From NCBI RefSeq assembly GCF_013337285.1, contig NZ_SUPW01000013.1:1-64000 (forward strand): a DNA stretch of 64,000 nt. The letters run 5' to 3'. This stretch comes from Agrobacterium tumefaciens. GTDB lineage: Bacteria; Pseudomonadota; Alphaproteobacteria; Rhizobiales; Rhizobiaceae. Both the position numbers and the translations under genes were made by a program. The notes under the pieces were generated by a model, which saw only the letters and a list, made by a program, of their open reading frames with translations, had not been told where the DNA came from and searched no databases. Below, one piece after another: positions 44,119 through 53,481 of the stretch. How positions within the stretch are numbered: position 1 is the first letter of the stretch; each line of letters begins with the position of its first letter.

Positions 44119-45915
44119 TCAGAATGCTTCCGCAGCCAGTTCCATCATGGTGTCCGCGCCGGTTTCGATGCGGGCCTTGCGCAGCGCCGTTTCCGGCATG
44201 ATGCGCTCCATGTAAAACTTTGCCGTGACAAGCTTGGTCTTGAGGTAATCCTCATCCGAAGCGCTACCCGCCGCAAGCGCTTCGCTGGCGGCTTTCGCCA
44301 TACGCGCCTGCATGTAGCCCAGCACCACGATGCCAAAGAGATGCATGTAGTCTGTCGAACCGGCACCGGCATTGTCGGGCTTGGCCATGGCGTTCTGCAT
44401 GAACCACATGGTTGCGGCCTGCAGGTCGTTCAAGCCCTTCTTCAGACCCTTGGTGTAAAGCGCAAGCTTTTCGTCGGCGCGGTTTTCCTCGCAGAAATCA
44501 CCGATTTCCTTGAACAGCGCCATGACGGCGCGGCCGCCATTCATGCCGAGCTTGCGGCCGACCAGATCGAGAGCCTGAATGCCGTTGGCGCCCTCATAAA
44601 TCATGGTGATACGCGCATCGCGGACATATTGGCTCATGCCATGTTCCTCGATGTAACCGTGGCCGCCGAAGACCTGCTGAGCCATCACGGCGTGGTCGAA
44701 GCCCTTGTCGGTCAACACGCCTTTCAGGATCGGCGTAACGAGGCTAAGCAGATCATCCGCCGCCTGCCGCTCTTTCTCGTCGGTCGAGCGATGGGCGATA
44801 TCGGATTGCAGCGCGGTCCACAGAAGGAAAGCACGGCCCGCCTCGTTATAGGCCTTGATGGTCATCAGCGTGCGGCGGATATCCGGGTGCACGATAATCG
44901 GATCGGCCTTCTTGTCCGGGAATTTCGCGCCGGAAAGCGAGCGGCCCTGAATGCGCTCACGGGCATATTCGACAGCGTTCTGATAGGCGATCTCGCCAAC
45001 GGAAAGCCCCTGCAAGCCGACGCCCAAACGGGCCTCGTTCATCATCACGAACATGGCCGAAAGGCCCTTGTTCTCCGCACCCAGCAGATACCCTGTCGCA
45101 TCATCATAGTTCATGACGCAGGTGGCATTGCCGTGAATGCCCATCTTGTGCTCGATCGCGCCACAGGTGACGCCATTGCGCTCCCCGAGCGTGCCGTCGT
45201 CCTTCACCAGGAATTTCGGCACGATGAACAGCGAAATACCCTTGGTACCCTCTGGCGCGCCTTCGATGCGGGCAATCACCAGATGAACGATGTTGTCCGT
45301 CATGGAATGTTCGCCGGCGGAGATGAAGATCTTCTGGCCGGAAATCTTGTAAGTGCCGTCGCCCTGCGGCACCGCCTTGGTGCGCAGCAGGCCGAGATCG
45401 GTGCCGCAATGGGGTTCGGTCAGGTTCATGGTGCCGGACCATGTGCCGTCCACCATCTTCGGCAGCCAGGTTTCCTTCTGCTCCTGAGTGCCATGCACGA
45501 GGACTGCGGCAATCGCGCCCTGCGTCAGGCCGGGATACATCATCAGCGACAGGTTGGCGGAAGACATATATTCGCCGATCGCCGCATGGAGCGTATAAGG
45601 CAGGCCCTGCCCGCCAAATTCAGACGGAACGGCAAGACCGATCCAGCCGCCCTCGCAATAGGCGTCATAGGCTTGCTTGAACCCGTCAGGCACGGAAACC
45701 GAACCATCATCGGCGCGCTTGCAGCCCTGTTGATCGCCGGAAAGGTTGAGCGGGAAAAGCCGCTCTTCAGCAAGCTTCGCCGCCTCGCCGGTAATGGCCT
45801 CGATCATGTCAGGGGTTGCATCTTCAAAGCCGGGCAGGTTGTTATACCGCTCGAGGCCGAGAACGTCGTTCAGGATAAAAAGCGTGTCTTTGACTGGGGC
45901 CTTGTAAACAGGCAT
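44119..45915 (-). CDS. Acyl-CoA dehydrogenase, long DmdC/FadE-like type
   Basis: A 598-residue flavin enzyme that introduces the double bond into acyl-CoA. It is about 200 residues longer than ordinary acyl-CoA dehydrogenases, with the extra C-terminal domain of the DmdC-like group. Seen: [69 protein letters not shown] with the catalytic Glu region. ATG 45915 is preceded by GGAGGAACATC; an in-frame start 12 codons upstream is less likely because it lies before this site. First gene of the operon. Chain-length preference is not known; relatives also act on methylmercaptopropionyl-CoA. Confidence 0.92.
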   Translation of the reverse strand: MPVYKAPVKDTLFILNDVLGLERYNNLPGFEDATPDMIEAITGEAAKLAEERLFPLNLSGDQQGCKRADDGSVSVPDGFKQAYDAYCEGGWIGLAVPSEFGGQGLPYTLHAAIGEYMSSANLSLMMYPGLTQGAIAAVLVHGTQEQKETWLPKMVDGTWSGTMNLTEPHCGTDLGLLRTKAVPQGDGTYKISGQKIFISAGEHSMTDNIVHLVIARIEGAPEGTKGISLFIVPKFLVKDDGTLGERNGVTCGAIEHKMGIHGNATCVMNYDDATGYLLGAENKGLSAMFVMMNEARLGVGLQGLSVGEIAYQNAVEYARERIQGRSLSGAKFPDKKADPIIVHPDIRRTLMTIKAYNEAGRAFLLWTALQSDIAHRSTDEKERQAADDLLSLVTPILKGVLTDKGFDHAVMAQQVFGGHGYIEEHGMSQYVRDARITMIYEGANGIQALDLVGRKLGMNGGRAVMALFKEIGDFCEENRADEKLALYTKGLKKGLNDLQAATMWFMQNAMAKPDNAGAGSTDYMHLFGIVVLGYMQARMAKAASEALAAGSASDEDYLKTKLVTAKFYMERIMPETALRKARIETGADTMMELAAEAF

Positions 45916-45969
45916 TACCGATGTTCCTCCGCATCGTGGGGCCGGAGACAATCCGGCGGATATGGGATG

Positions 45970-46001
45970 ACAATATTTGACGTGCGCGTAAACGTCAAAT
46001 A
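45970..46001 (-). promoter_or_regulatory. Promoter and palindromic operator of the beta-oxidation operon
   Basis: On the minus strand TTGACG (complement of 45993-45998) and TATTGT (complement of 45970-45975) are 17 bp apart, about 55 bases before the dehydrogenase start. A perfect 10-bp inverted repeat, TATTTGACGT-N8-ACGTCAAATA (45974-45983 and 45992-46001), overlaps both boxes and the spacer. The TTGACGTTTACG core resembles the motif I know for LiuR-type MerR regulators of acyl-CoA degradation in proteobacteria; the match is from memory. Confidence 0.65.
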
Positions 46002-46290
46002 AATTTCAACGGAATCTCGCCGATCCTCTCCTCCCAAATGGCTGCTCAGCCCGGCGCGGCCCGCCCCCGCGCCACAAAAGTTAAAAAATTCCAACCATAG
46101 TTAACCACTTCTTTACCACGTTTCGTGAATTCTCCGACAAGAGGTAACTGCTTCGTTCATCGGCGCATTTTCCTCCAAGGGGGCGAATACCGGCTCTGGA
46201 ATTGCTGCATGTTGCAGCGACGGCATGCACAGGCAGGCAACGTCGCGACAACAACCGGGCATAGCGGGCGGAAGCGAAGCGAGCGAGAAG

Positions 46291-49200
46291 ATGAACGGAT
46301 TGCGATCGAATAACCAACAGCCAAGCGACAGATCGTCTCTTGATGCTCTCAATCGCACCATTGAAGGCCTTGAAGCCCGTATTGAAGGGCTGATGAGCCA
46401 GAAGTTTCCGCGCGAGCCGCGTCCGAGCCCCGCGCCCGAGCCGAAAGGCGAGGCTTACGCCGCGCCGCGCGAACCCCGCGCCACGGTTACCCCGCCGCAA
46501 CTTGACCCCGTCAACGAAATCCGCCAGCGCCAGCGCCTTCTCGAGGCGAGCTTCCAGCGCCCGCAGGAACCCGTTGCGCGTCCGGAACGGACAATTACCC
46601 GCCCGCTTGCACCGGAATATCGGCCGAACGTTCAAAACACGACGGCCAACGCCGCTCCGCGCGTGCGTTCCATTCCGCCATATCAGGAACCGCAGCGCAA
46701 TGACGCCGCCCTGCAGGAGATCGCGCAGGCGCTCGTCAATCTTCGCCATGAGCTGAAGCACGATATTTCCGAGGGCGTGGCCCGCGAAGCGCAGGGGCTG
46801 CGGACCGAAATCCGCAATATTCGCGCGGTGGCGGAAGACCAGCAATTTATCGGCGACCTGCGCGATGACATCGCCCGGCTTGCCGGCAGCATCGACCAGC
46901 TCGGCAACCTCGCATCTCCTGACGCCTACGGGCTGCGCAACGAGTTCGAAGACCTGCGTCTCACCATCGACCAGCTTGCGCGCGAAGACAGCGTGCACCG
47001 GATCGAAAGCCGCTGGAACAATGTGGAAGACACGTTGCGCGGTTTCGATGCGACCTCATTGCAGGATGAGATCGTGTCGCTTGCCTATCGTCTTGATGAC
47101 ATCAAGACCCAGCTTGGCGGCATGAGCAACAATCCGGCCGTGCGTGTGCTCGAGGAAAAGCTGATTGCGATTGCCAGCGCCGTGGAGCAGCTCGGCAAGC
47201 ATATGCAGCCCAATGAGGCCGCCTTTACCGAACAGTTTTCCGGTCTCGACCAGCGGCTGGACGAAATCAGCCGCGCCATTGCCGCGACCAATACCCGCTC
47301 CAACACGCAGGCTACGGATAATGCGCTGGCGCAGCGGCTGGAAACCCGTCTGAACGGCCTTGCCGAACAGCTCGGCGATATCAACCGCCTCGCCGCCGCC
47401 AAGCCTGAGCCGGCACTGGACCTGACTGCCCGCCTTGAAGCGCTGTCTGGCAAGATTGACGAACTCAGCACCGCCCGCGACGCCGCCCAGCTGCATGAGC
47501 GGCTGGACCAGCTTTCGCTGCTTCTGGAGCGGTCGCAGCGCCCCTCGCAGCAGGCGGAACTGACGTCTTTCCTCAGCGACATTTCCCGCAAGATCGATGC
47601 GCTGGATCATGGCGCCGTCAATGATGGCCTGGCAGAACGGCTCGATACGCTGTCGCGCCGCATTGAAGACCTCGATTATCGATACAGCCAGCCGCAGCCG
47701 GCATCGGGCCTCAGCGAAAGCGCCTTTTCGCGCCTGGAAGAGCGGCTTGGCAATATCGCTGCGCGTCTTGACGAGACCGCTCATGCCGCCCCCGCCGATA
47801 GCGGCGCGCTCACAAGCCTCGAAAACCAGATCGCCCACCTTTCCTCGCTGATCAGCCAGCCGGGCTACCACCAGCCGGCCGGCATGTCGCCGGAACTCGA
47901 CTCCCGCATGGCGGCAATCGAGGACTATATGGCGTCGAACGACGAATATATCATCGAAGCGGCTCGGCAGGCGGCCGAAGCGGTTCTGGACGCCTATACC
48001 CGCAACAATCTTTCGGCTGGCGCAAACCTCGCCGACATGACGATGCTGACCGATCTTGCAACCGATCTGCGCAGCCTCGAAGCCTTGAGCCGCAATACCG
48101 AAGAGCGCACGCACCGCACTTTTGAGGCGCTGCATGAGACGCTGGTGCAGATCGCCGGCCGTCTCGATAGCCTGGACAACGCTCCCGCCTATCGCGAAGA
48201 GGCCGCGCCCCGCAAGGTTGCGCAGCATATGGTCACGCCCGCCCGCGAAGATGTGGCCATGCCAGCCGCCATCTTCCCGGAAGAAGGTTACATCGCCGAA
48301 GAACAGGCGATTCTCGACGCCGACGAAAACGAAGCGGATGCGATGGCCGTTGTGCCGCCAGCTGCCGCAAAACCCGCCAAGGCGGAAAAGAAGAGCCTGC
48401 TTGCCGGCCTGACGAAACGGTTCAAGACCAGCACGGCGAAGACCGTCAAAGCTGCGGAAGAGCCGGTCTCGGCCTCCTCTGCCCGCACGCAGGTGGAGCC
48501 GGCTCCATCGCTCGACCCGATCGACGTGCTGCCCGCAGGCCAGGAAAACGAACTTCTGGAGCCGGGTTCGGGCGCCCCTGACATCAAGAAGATACTGGAA
48601 CGTGTGCGCGCCAGCCAGGTGGCTGCCAGCGGCAAGGCCGTAGATGCCGAAGGACGGACGGATTTCATTGCCGCCGCCCGCCGCGCAGCACAGGCTGCGG
48701 CCATGGAAACATCGCCAGAAAAGCTCGAAACCGGCAAGAAGAGCCGCAAGGCCGACGCTTCGGCGCTGTCGCGCTATCGTCGCCCGCTGCTGCTTGGTAT
48801 CGGCGCCATTCTTCTCGCCATGATGGCCATGCCGCTCGTCAAGACGATGATCGGTGGCGCGGAAGCTCCGGCACCAGTCATCGAGCAGAAGATGGACAAT
48901 GCACCGGTCTCGGCACTTCCCGAAACCGGCGACAAGGCCGTGACCATCCCTTCCGATCTCGCCATCGATCCCGAGCAGGCGGCATCGGCTGATAGCATCG
49001 AGAATAATGCGCCGGCGCAGAACAGCATCGATGCCCGCACCATTGGCGGCGCACCGCTCGCAGACGAGCCGCCGGTTGCCGATGTGTCGGTCGTGGACCC
49101 GGCAACGCCAGACACGGTCGCAAAGAGCGAACCGCAGGCTCCGACGCAAACCGTCACCACCGTTGTTCCACCGCAGGACGCCATCGCGGTTCCCGCCGGC

Positions 49201-50040
49201 ATTGAGCCCGCATCTCTGGCCGAAGCGGCCGCCAAGGGCGAAACGCAGGCGCTGTTCGAGATCGCCGCCCGTTATACCGAAGGTCGTGGTGTTACCGCCG
49301 ATCGTGCGGAAGCAGCGAAATGGTACAAGCTTGCGGCGGATCGTGGCCTGGCGCCTGCGCAATACCGTCTCGCCAATCTTTACGAGAAGGCGAACGGTGT
49401 GGAGCGCAACCTTTCGGAGGCCAAGCGCTACTACACGCTGGCTGCTGAACAGGGCAATGCCGGCGCCATGCACAACCTCGCCGTCCTGCTCGCATCCGAC
49501 GCGGCCGGCCAGCCGGATTTCACCGCTGCGGCGCAATGGTTCATCAAGGCCTCGGAACTCGGCGTGCGCGACAGCCAGTTCAACCTCGCCATTCTTTATG
49601 CCCGCGGCAGCGGCGTGAAGCAGGATATCGAGGAATCCTACAAATGGTTCGCGATTGCCGCCAAGGATGGCGATGCGGACGCCGCCCAGAAGCGTGACGA
49701 GGTTGCCGGAGCCATGAACCCGCAACAGCTTCAGAGCGCCAAGTCCAAGGTGGACGCTTGGAAGGTCAAGCCGCTTTCGGAAGACACCAACAGCGTCAAC
49801 CCGCCTGAAGAGTGGGCTGGCAAGGAAGGTGTGAAGACCGCCTCCGTGGACATGGAAAAGGCGATCCGCAACATTCAGGCGATCCTGAACAAGAACGGCT
49901 TCGATGCCGGCCAGCCGGATGGCAAGCTCGGCAAGAACACTGTCACCGCCATCAAGGATTTCCAGAAATCCGTCGGTCAGGCACCCGACGGGCGCATTAC
50001 CAATGAACTGGTGACTGCACTGCTCGCCCGTAACAAGTAA
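46291..50040 (+). CDS. podJ: Polar organising protein PodJ
   Basis: A 1249-residue polarity factor. Residues 1-830 are cytoplasmic: an N-terminal Pro/Arg-rich part and long coiled-coil repeats (many Leu/Glu heptads with LDELS, RLETRLNGLAEQLGDI, LEERLGNIAARLDE). One membrane segment lies about 832-852 (LLLGIGAILLAMMAMPLV). The periplasmic part has a Pro/Ala-rich linker, three to four Sel1 repeats (about 975-1115, AAKWYKLAADRGLAPAQYRLANLYEKA), and a C-terminal peptidoglycan-binding domain (about 1185-1245, GQPDGKLGKNTVTAIKDFQ). This is PodJ, which in Agrobacterium controls growth-pole maturation and division. ATG 46291 was chosen over a longer frame at 46225; the ribosome binding site is GAGCGAGAAG. 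Confidence 0.9.
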   Translation: MNGLRSNNQQPSDRSSLDALNRTIEGLEARIEGLMSQKFPREPRPSPAPEPKGEAYAAPREPRATVTPPQLDPVNEIRQRQRLLEASFQRPQEPVARPERTITRPLAPEYRPNVQNTTANAAPRVRSIPPYQEPQRNDAALQEIAQALVNLRHELKHDISEGVAREAQGLRTEIRNIRAVAEDQQFIGDLRDDIARLAGSIDQLGNLASPDAYGLRNEFEDLRLTIDQLAREDSVHRIESRWNNVEDTLRGFDATSLQDEIVSLAYRLDDIKTQLGGMSNNPAVRVLEEKLIAIASAVEQLGKHMQPNEAAFTEQFSGLDQRLDEISRAIAATNTRSNTQATDNALAQRLETRLNGLAEQLGDINRLAAAKPEPALDLTARLEALSGKIDELSTARDAAQLHERLDQLSLLLERSQRPSQQAELTSFLSDISRKIDALDHGAVNDGLAERLDTLSRRIEDLDYRYSQPQPASGLSESAFSRLEERLGNIAARLDETAHAAPADSGALTSLENQIAHLSSLISQPGYHQPAGMSPELDSRMAAIEDYMASNDEYIIEAARQAAEAVLDAYTRNNLSAGANLADMTMLTDLATDLRSLEALSRNTEERTHRTFEALHETLVQIAGRLDSLDNAPAYREEAAPRKVAQHMVTPAREDVAMPAAIFPEEGYIAEEQAILDADENEADAMAVVPPAAAKPAKAEKKSLLAGLTKRFKTSTAKTVKAAEEPVSASSARTQVEPAPSLDPIDVLPAGQENELLEPGSGAPDIKKILERVRASQVAASGKAVDAEGRTDFIAAARRAAQAAAMETSPEKLETGKKSRKADASALSRYRRPLLLGIGAILLAMMAMPLVKTMIGGAEAPAPVIEQKMDNAPVSALPETGDKAVTIPSDLAIDPEQAASADSIENNAPAQNSIDARTIGGAPLADEPPVADVSVVDPATPDTVAKSEPQAPTQTVTTVVPPQDAIAVPAGIEPASLAEAAAKGETQALFEIAARYTEGRGVTADRAEAAKWYKLAADRGLAPAQYRLANLYEKANGVERNLSEAKRYYTLAAEQGNAGAMHNLAVLLASDAAGQPDFTAAAQWFIKASELGVRDSQFNLAILYARGSGVKQDIEESYKWFAIAAKDGDADAAQKRDEVAGAMNPQQLQSAKSKVDAWKVKPLSEDTNSVNPPEEWAGKEGVKTASVDMEKAIRNIQAILNKNGFDAGQPDGKLGKNTVTAIKDFQKSVGQAPDGRITNELVTALLARNK

Positions 50041-50057
50041 GCCTTCCGGAACAGGTG

Positions 50058-50080
50058 AAGCGGCCGCCCTGGCCGCTTTT
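50058..50080 (+). terminator. Terminator of podJ
   Basis: AAGCGGCC (50058-50065) pairs with GGCCGCTT (50071-50078) around a GCCCT loop, then TT; 18 bases after the stop codon. Confidence 0.8.
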
Positions 50081-50304
50081 GCACCACTCGGCGCAGGAAT
50101 GTGGCTGGCCATCGACACACAGCCGCTATCTTTCCAAATTATCAACGTATTTACCGTTGAATGTTGACAGGTCAGGCCCTCGCGGGCATGACGGATGAAG
50201 GCTGGGCATGCCCGGTCTTTTCAGACAGAAAGTGTAAATCGCGGCGCGGCCCCCTCACCCGGACAAGCCCTGCCGCCCGGAACCATTTGCCCGAGGTCCG
50301 AGCC

Positions 50305-51231
50305 GTGACTGTCTATCTGCCGATCGCAGAACTGTCGGTGAACATTTTCATCATTCTCGGCATGGGCGCGGCCGTCGGTTTTCTTTCCGGAATGTTCGGC
50401 GTGGGCGGCGGCTTTCTGATCACCCCGCTGCTGATTTTCTACAATATCCCGCCAGTCGTGGCTGTTGCGACGGGTGCTAACCAGGTGGTTGCCTCTTCCG
50501 TCTCCGGCTCGATCACGCATTTCCGGCGCGGCACGCTGGATATCAAGCTCGGCAGTGTGCTGCTTGTCGGTGGCCTCGTCGGGGCGACGGTCGGCGTGTG
50601 GATATTCTCCTTCCTGCGCAGCATCGGCCAGCTCGATCTCATCGTTTCGCTGCTCTATGTCATCCTGCTCGGCACCGTCGGCGCACTGATGCTGAAGGAG
50701 AGCATTTCGGCGCTGCGCCGCGCCGCCCGCAACGAAACCGTGACGCTGCGCCGACCGGGCCATCACAACTGGGTGCACCGCCTGCCGCTGAAAATGCGGT
50801 TCAAGAAATCGAAGATCTATCTCAGCATCATTCCCATCGTCACCCTTGGTTTCGGCATTGGCATCCTCACCTCGATCATGGGTGTCGGCGGCGGTTTTAT
50901 CATGGTGCCGGCGATGATCTATCTTCTGCGCATTCCGACCAATGTCGTCGTCGGTACATCGCTGTTCCAGATCATTTTCGTGACCGCCTATACGACCATC
51001 GTTCAGGCGGCGACCAACTATTCCGTCGATGTGGTGCTGGCCTTCATCCTGATGGTGGCGGGTGTCATCGGCGCGCAATATGGCGTGCGCGTCGGGCAGA
51101 AACTGCGCGGCGAACAATTGCGCGCCCTTCTCGCCCTTCTCGTGCTCGCGGTCGCCCTTCGTCTTGCGGTCTCGCTGGTGGTGCGCCCGGAAGACCTGTT
51201 TTCGGTCGCCGTGGGAGGGCTGGGCTATTGA
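50305..51231 (+). CDS. TauE/SafE (TSUP) family permease
   Basis: A 308-residue inner-membrane protein with about eight membrane segments and the two family repeats GAAVGFLSGMFGVGGGFLITPLL and GFGIGILTSIMGVGGGFIMVPAM. Members export or import sulfite, sulfonates or related anions; the substrate here is not given by the sequence. GTG 50305 follows GAGG at nine bases; the frame is open further upstream but those residues are not membrane-like. The stop overlaps the next gene as TTGA, and TIGR02186 proteins are regular partners of this family. Confidence 0.85.
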   Translation: MTVYLPIAELSVNIFIILGMGAAVGFLSGMFGVGGGFLITPLLIFYNIPPVVAVATGANQVVASSVSGSITHFRRGTLDIKLGSVLLVGGLVGATVGVWIFSFLRSIGQLDLIVSLLYVILLGTVGALMLKESISALRRAARNETVTLRRPGHHNWVHRLPLKMRFKKSKIYLSIIPIVTLGFGIGILTSIMGVGGGFIMVPAMIYLLRIPTNVVVGTSLFQIIFVTAYTTIVQAATNYSVDVVLAFILMVAGVIGAQYGVRVGQKLRGEQLRALLALLVLAVALRLAVSLVVRPEDLFSVAVGGLGY

Positions 51232-52055
51232 CCTCTCGCCTGCTCATCGCCGCCCTTCTGCTCTTGCCGTGCCTTGCCTTTGGGAGCATGGCCTCAGCAC
51301 AGACGCCGCCGCTTGCCCTGCCTCCCGGTACGCAGCAGCGGTCATTGCTGGAAAATATCGAAATCGGCGCATCGACGACGGAAATTCCCATCGCCTCCGA
51401 TTTTCGCGGTGCGGATTTCACCCTCTTCGGCGCGTTGAACAACACCGACCAGCTGCTGCTGGCGATCGGCCAATATGATATTGTCGTTACGCTCGAAGGG
51501 CCGACCGACTACATGACCGTGCGTAAGAAAGAACGTATTGCGGGCATCTGGATCAATACAAGTGCGATCACCTTCACGCCGCTGCCGGAATCCTATTCCA
51601 TGGCCAGTACACGCGACATCACGGATGTCGCCTCCCCAGGCACCTTGCGGGCCATGGGGCTGGGCGTTGACCACCTGTCGCTCAAGAGTGCGGTGTTTTC
51701 CGGCGTGCCCGACAATGTCTTCGATTTTCAGGAAGCCTATCGGCGTCTGAAGCTTTCCAGCGGTATCTATCGCAATGACACGACCGGGGTGAGACTGGAG
51801 CGCACCGGCCTGTTCTGGGCGACGCTTCGCCTGCCCGCCAACGTGCCGAACGGCGTGCACACGGCTCGCGCCTATCTGTTCAAGAGCGGCAAATTCATCG
51901 CGCAACGCGAGCTGAAACTGCGTGTCGTCAAGACGGGCATGGAACAGGCCATCACCGATGCGGCGCACCAGACGCCGCTTGCCTATGGCGCACTCTGCGT
52001 TCTGCTGGCCGTCGTGACCGGCTGGGGCGCCAGCATCATCTTCCGCAAGGACTGA
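51228..52055 (+). CDS. TIGR02186 family membrane-anchored protein
   Basis: A 275-residue protein with a signal peptide (MTSRLLIAALLLLPCLAFGS, cleavage likely after ASAQ), a periplasmic domain (including IEIGASTTEIPIASDF and GVRLERTGLFWATLRLPANVPNG), and a C-terminal membrane segment (about 250-270). This fits TIGR02186, a family encoded beside TauE/SafE permeases in alphaproteobacteria; a periplasmic partner role is inferred. Start TTG 51228 overlaps the permease stop (TTGA). The same frame is open upstream through the permease gene but out of its frame. Confidence 0.85.
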   Translation: MTSRLLIAALLLLPCLAFGSMASAQTPPLALPPGTQQRSLLENIEIGASTTEIPIASDFRGADFTLFGALNNTDQLLLAIGQYDIVVTLEGPTDYMTVRKKERIAGIWINTSAITFTPLPESYSMASTRDITDVASPGTLRAMGLGVDHLSLKSAVFSGVPDNVFDFQEAYRRLKLSSGIYRNDTTGVRLERTGLFWATLRLPANVPNGVHTARAYLFKSGKFIAQRELKLRVVKTGMEQAITDAAHQTPLAYGALCVLLAVVTGWGASIIFRKD

Positions 52056-52214
52056 CCGCTTTTTCATCGCGAAAAAGAGAGCGTTTGCCGCTCGCAAGGG
52101 CAAAGATAGCATTCGCTTCCTTTGACGGTTTGCGGTAAAATTCAAGGCGTTACAACCATGCACCCAGACAGTGGCGGCAGCGCGGTTGCAACCGGGATGA
52201 AAAGGAGAAATGTC

Positions 52215-52652
52215 ATGTTCAAGCACATTCTCATTCCCACCGATGGCTCGCCGCTGGCGCAGATCGCAATCGACAAAGGGTTCGCTCTGGCCAGAGAGGC
52301 AGGCGCAAAGGTGACCGTCGTGACGGTATCGGAACCCTTCCACGTGATTGCGAGCGACGTCGAAGACATTGCCGCCATTGCCGAAGAAGAATTCCACCGT
52401 TGCGAGGAGGCTGAGCATCTTCTCAGAGACACGCAGGCGCACGCAGCGTCGATGGGGCTGGATTGCGAAGCCCTGCTGGCACGGGCGGGACGGCCGGACG
52501 AAGCGATCGTCGAAATCGCCGACAGGACCGGCTGCGACCTCATCGCCATGGCCTCGCACCGGCGCAGGAGCTTTATCGAGATGCTGCTCGGCAGCGTCAC
52601 GGCAAAGGTACTGAAGAACTCGAAGATACCGGTGCTGGTTTACCGGCAATAG
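52215..52652 (+). CDS. Universal stress protein, UspA family
   Basis: A 145-residue UspA domain: KHILIPTDGSPLAQIAIDKGF at the start, and the nucleotide-binding end DLIAMASHRRRSFIEMLLGSVTAKVLKNSKIPVLV, where G-x2-x9-G(S/T) is only partly kept (LLGSVTAKVL). ATG 52215 follows AAAGGAGAAATGTC, a strong ribosome binding site; a frame start at 52122 is ignored. Stand-alone gene, 160 bases after the previous one. ATP binding is likely but not certain. Confidence 0.9.
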   Translation: MFKHILIPTDGSPLAQIAIDKGFALAREAGAKVTVVTVSEPFHVIASDVEDIAAIAEEEFHRCEEAEHLLRDTQAHAASMGLDCEALLARAGRPDEAIVEIADRTGCDLIAMASHRRRSFIEMLLGSVTAKVLKNSKIPVLVYRQ

Positions 52653-52711
52653 AGCATTTCCGTCAAAAGTGCGTAGCGGTTTTACGTCCGGACAATGCGT
52701 AAAAACAAAAA
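52653..52711. repeat. Rhizobiaceae-type intergenic repeat
   Basis: The segment AGAGCATTTCCGTCAAAAG, then GCGGTTTTACGTCCGGACAATGCG and TAAAAACAAA matches, from memory, a short repeat common between genes in Agrobacterium and Rhizobium genomes. It lies between uspA and pdeM and has partial dyad symmetry (GCATTTCCG with CGGACAATGC). No full second copy is in the window. Confidence 0.6.
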
Positions 52712-52730
52712 GACAACGGCGATGATACGC

Positions 52731-53459
52731 TCAGCCGAGCAGATTTGAAAACCGCACCGAATAGATGCGGTCCCGTCCCATCAGATGCGCGACGAGCGCC
52801 GCATGATCGAACAGGCCGCGCATGGCCTTGTGGCGCAGATCCAGCCCGCCGCTCATCACCCCGAAAGCCGGCATCAACAGACGTGAACCATCCGTGGCGA
52901 AACACGGCCGCCGGACCGTCTTCTCGCGGCGGCGAACCGTGGCGGAGGGATGCAGATGCCCGGCGATTTCGCCGGCGGCATCGCCGACCTTCGGCTCATG
53001 GCGGAAAACGAGACTGCCATAAAACATCTCATCCACCGAAGACCCCGGCAGATCGACCGTGCCATCAGGATCGTGATTGCCGTTGATCCATATCCATTCG
53101 CGGCCACGGGCCATCTCGCGGATGAGTTCGCGCAGCATCAGCGGCAGGTGCTGAGAACCAACGCGATCGTGGAAATTGTCACCGAGACTGACGACGATCT
53201 TCGGATCGTAGCGGCTGACGAGGGACGACAGGATTTTGAGGGTGGCGATGGTGTCATATGGCGGCAGCATCCGCCCGCGCCGGGCAAAGGCCGCACCTTT
53301 TTCCAAATGCAGATCGGAGACGACAAGCAGGGACAGGTCCGGCAGGTAAAGCCCGCCCAACGGGTCACACCAGGCGGCGACGCCATTGATGGCGGTTTCG
53401 CTGCCGAGGCATTCGAAGCCGTTGGAAAACCTGTCGCTCAATGTCAGCCGGCTCAGCAC
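52731..53459 (-). CDS. pdeM: Ligase-associated DNA damage response endonuclease PdeM
   Basis: A 242-residue calcineurin-like metallophosphoesterase with VVSDLHLEKG, VSLGDNFHDR, WINGNHDPD and GHLHPSAT, the metal-binding set, and a C-terminal LMPAFG segment. PdeM is found with the DEXH helicase directly upstream in a DNA-repair gene set that in many bacteria also includes an ATP-dependent ligase and an exonuclease; those two are not here. It starts 22 bases after the helicase stop, so the pair is one transcript. The cleavage product is not known. Confidence 0.9.
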   Translation of the reverse strand: MLSRLTLSDRFSNGFECLGSETAINGVAAWCDPLGGLYLPDLSLLVVSDLHLEKGAAFARRGRMLPPYDTIATLKILSSLVSRYDPKIVVSLGDNFHDRVGSQHLPLMLRELIREMARGREWIWINGNHDPDGTVDLPGSSVDEMFYGSLVFRHEPKVGDAAGEIAGHLHPSATVRRREKTVRRPCFATDGSRLLMPAFGVMSGGLDLRHKAMRGLFDHAALVAHLMGRDRIYSVRFSNLLG

Positions 53460-53481
53460 TTTTACATTCGTTCCTTTATTT

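Noticed and set aside
46081-46130. CtrA-like TTAA-N7-TTAA box upstream of podJ
   Set aside because: The best candidate, TTAACCACTTCTTTAC, matches the consensus only in its first half, and other TTAA pairs are wrongly spaced.
47056-50145. 1029-residue minus-strand frame opposite podJ
   Set aside because: Shadow frame in high-GC repetitive coding sequence; podJ has clear coiled-coil, Sel1 and peptidoglycan-binding domains on the plus strand.
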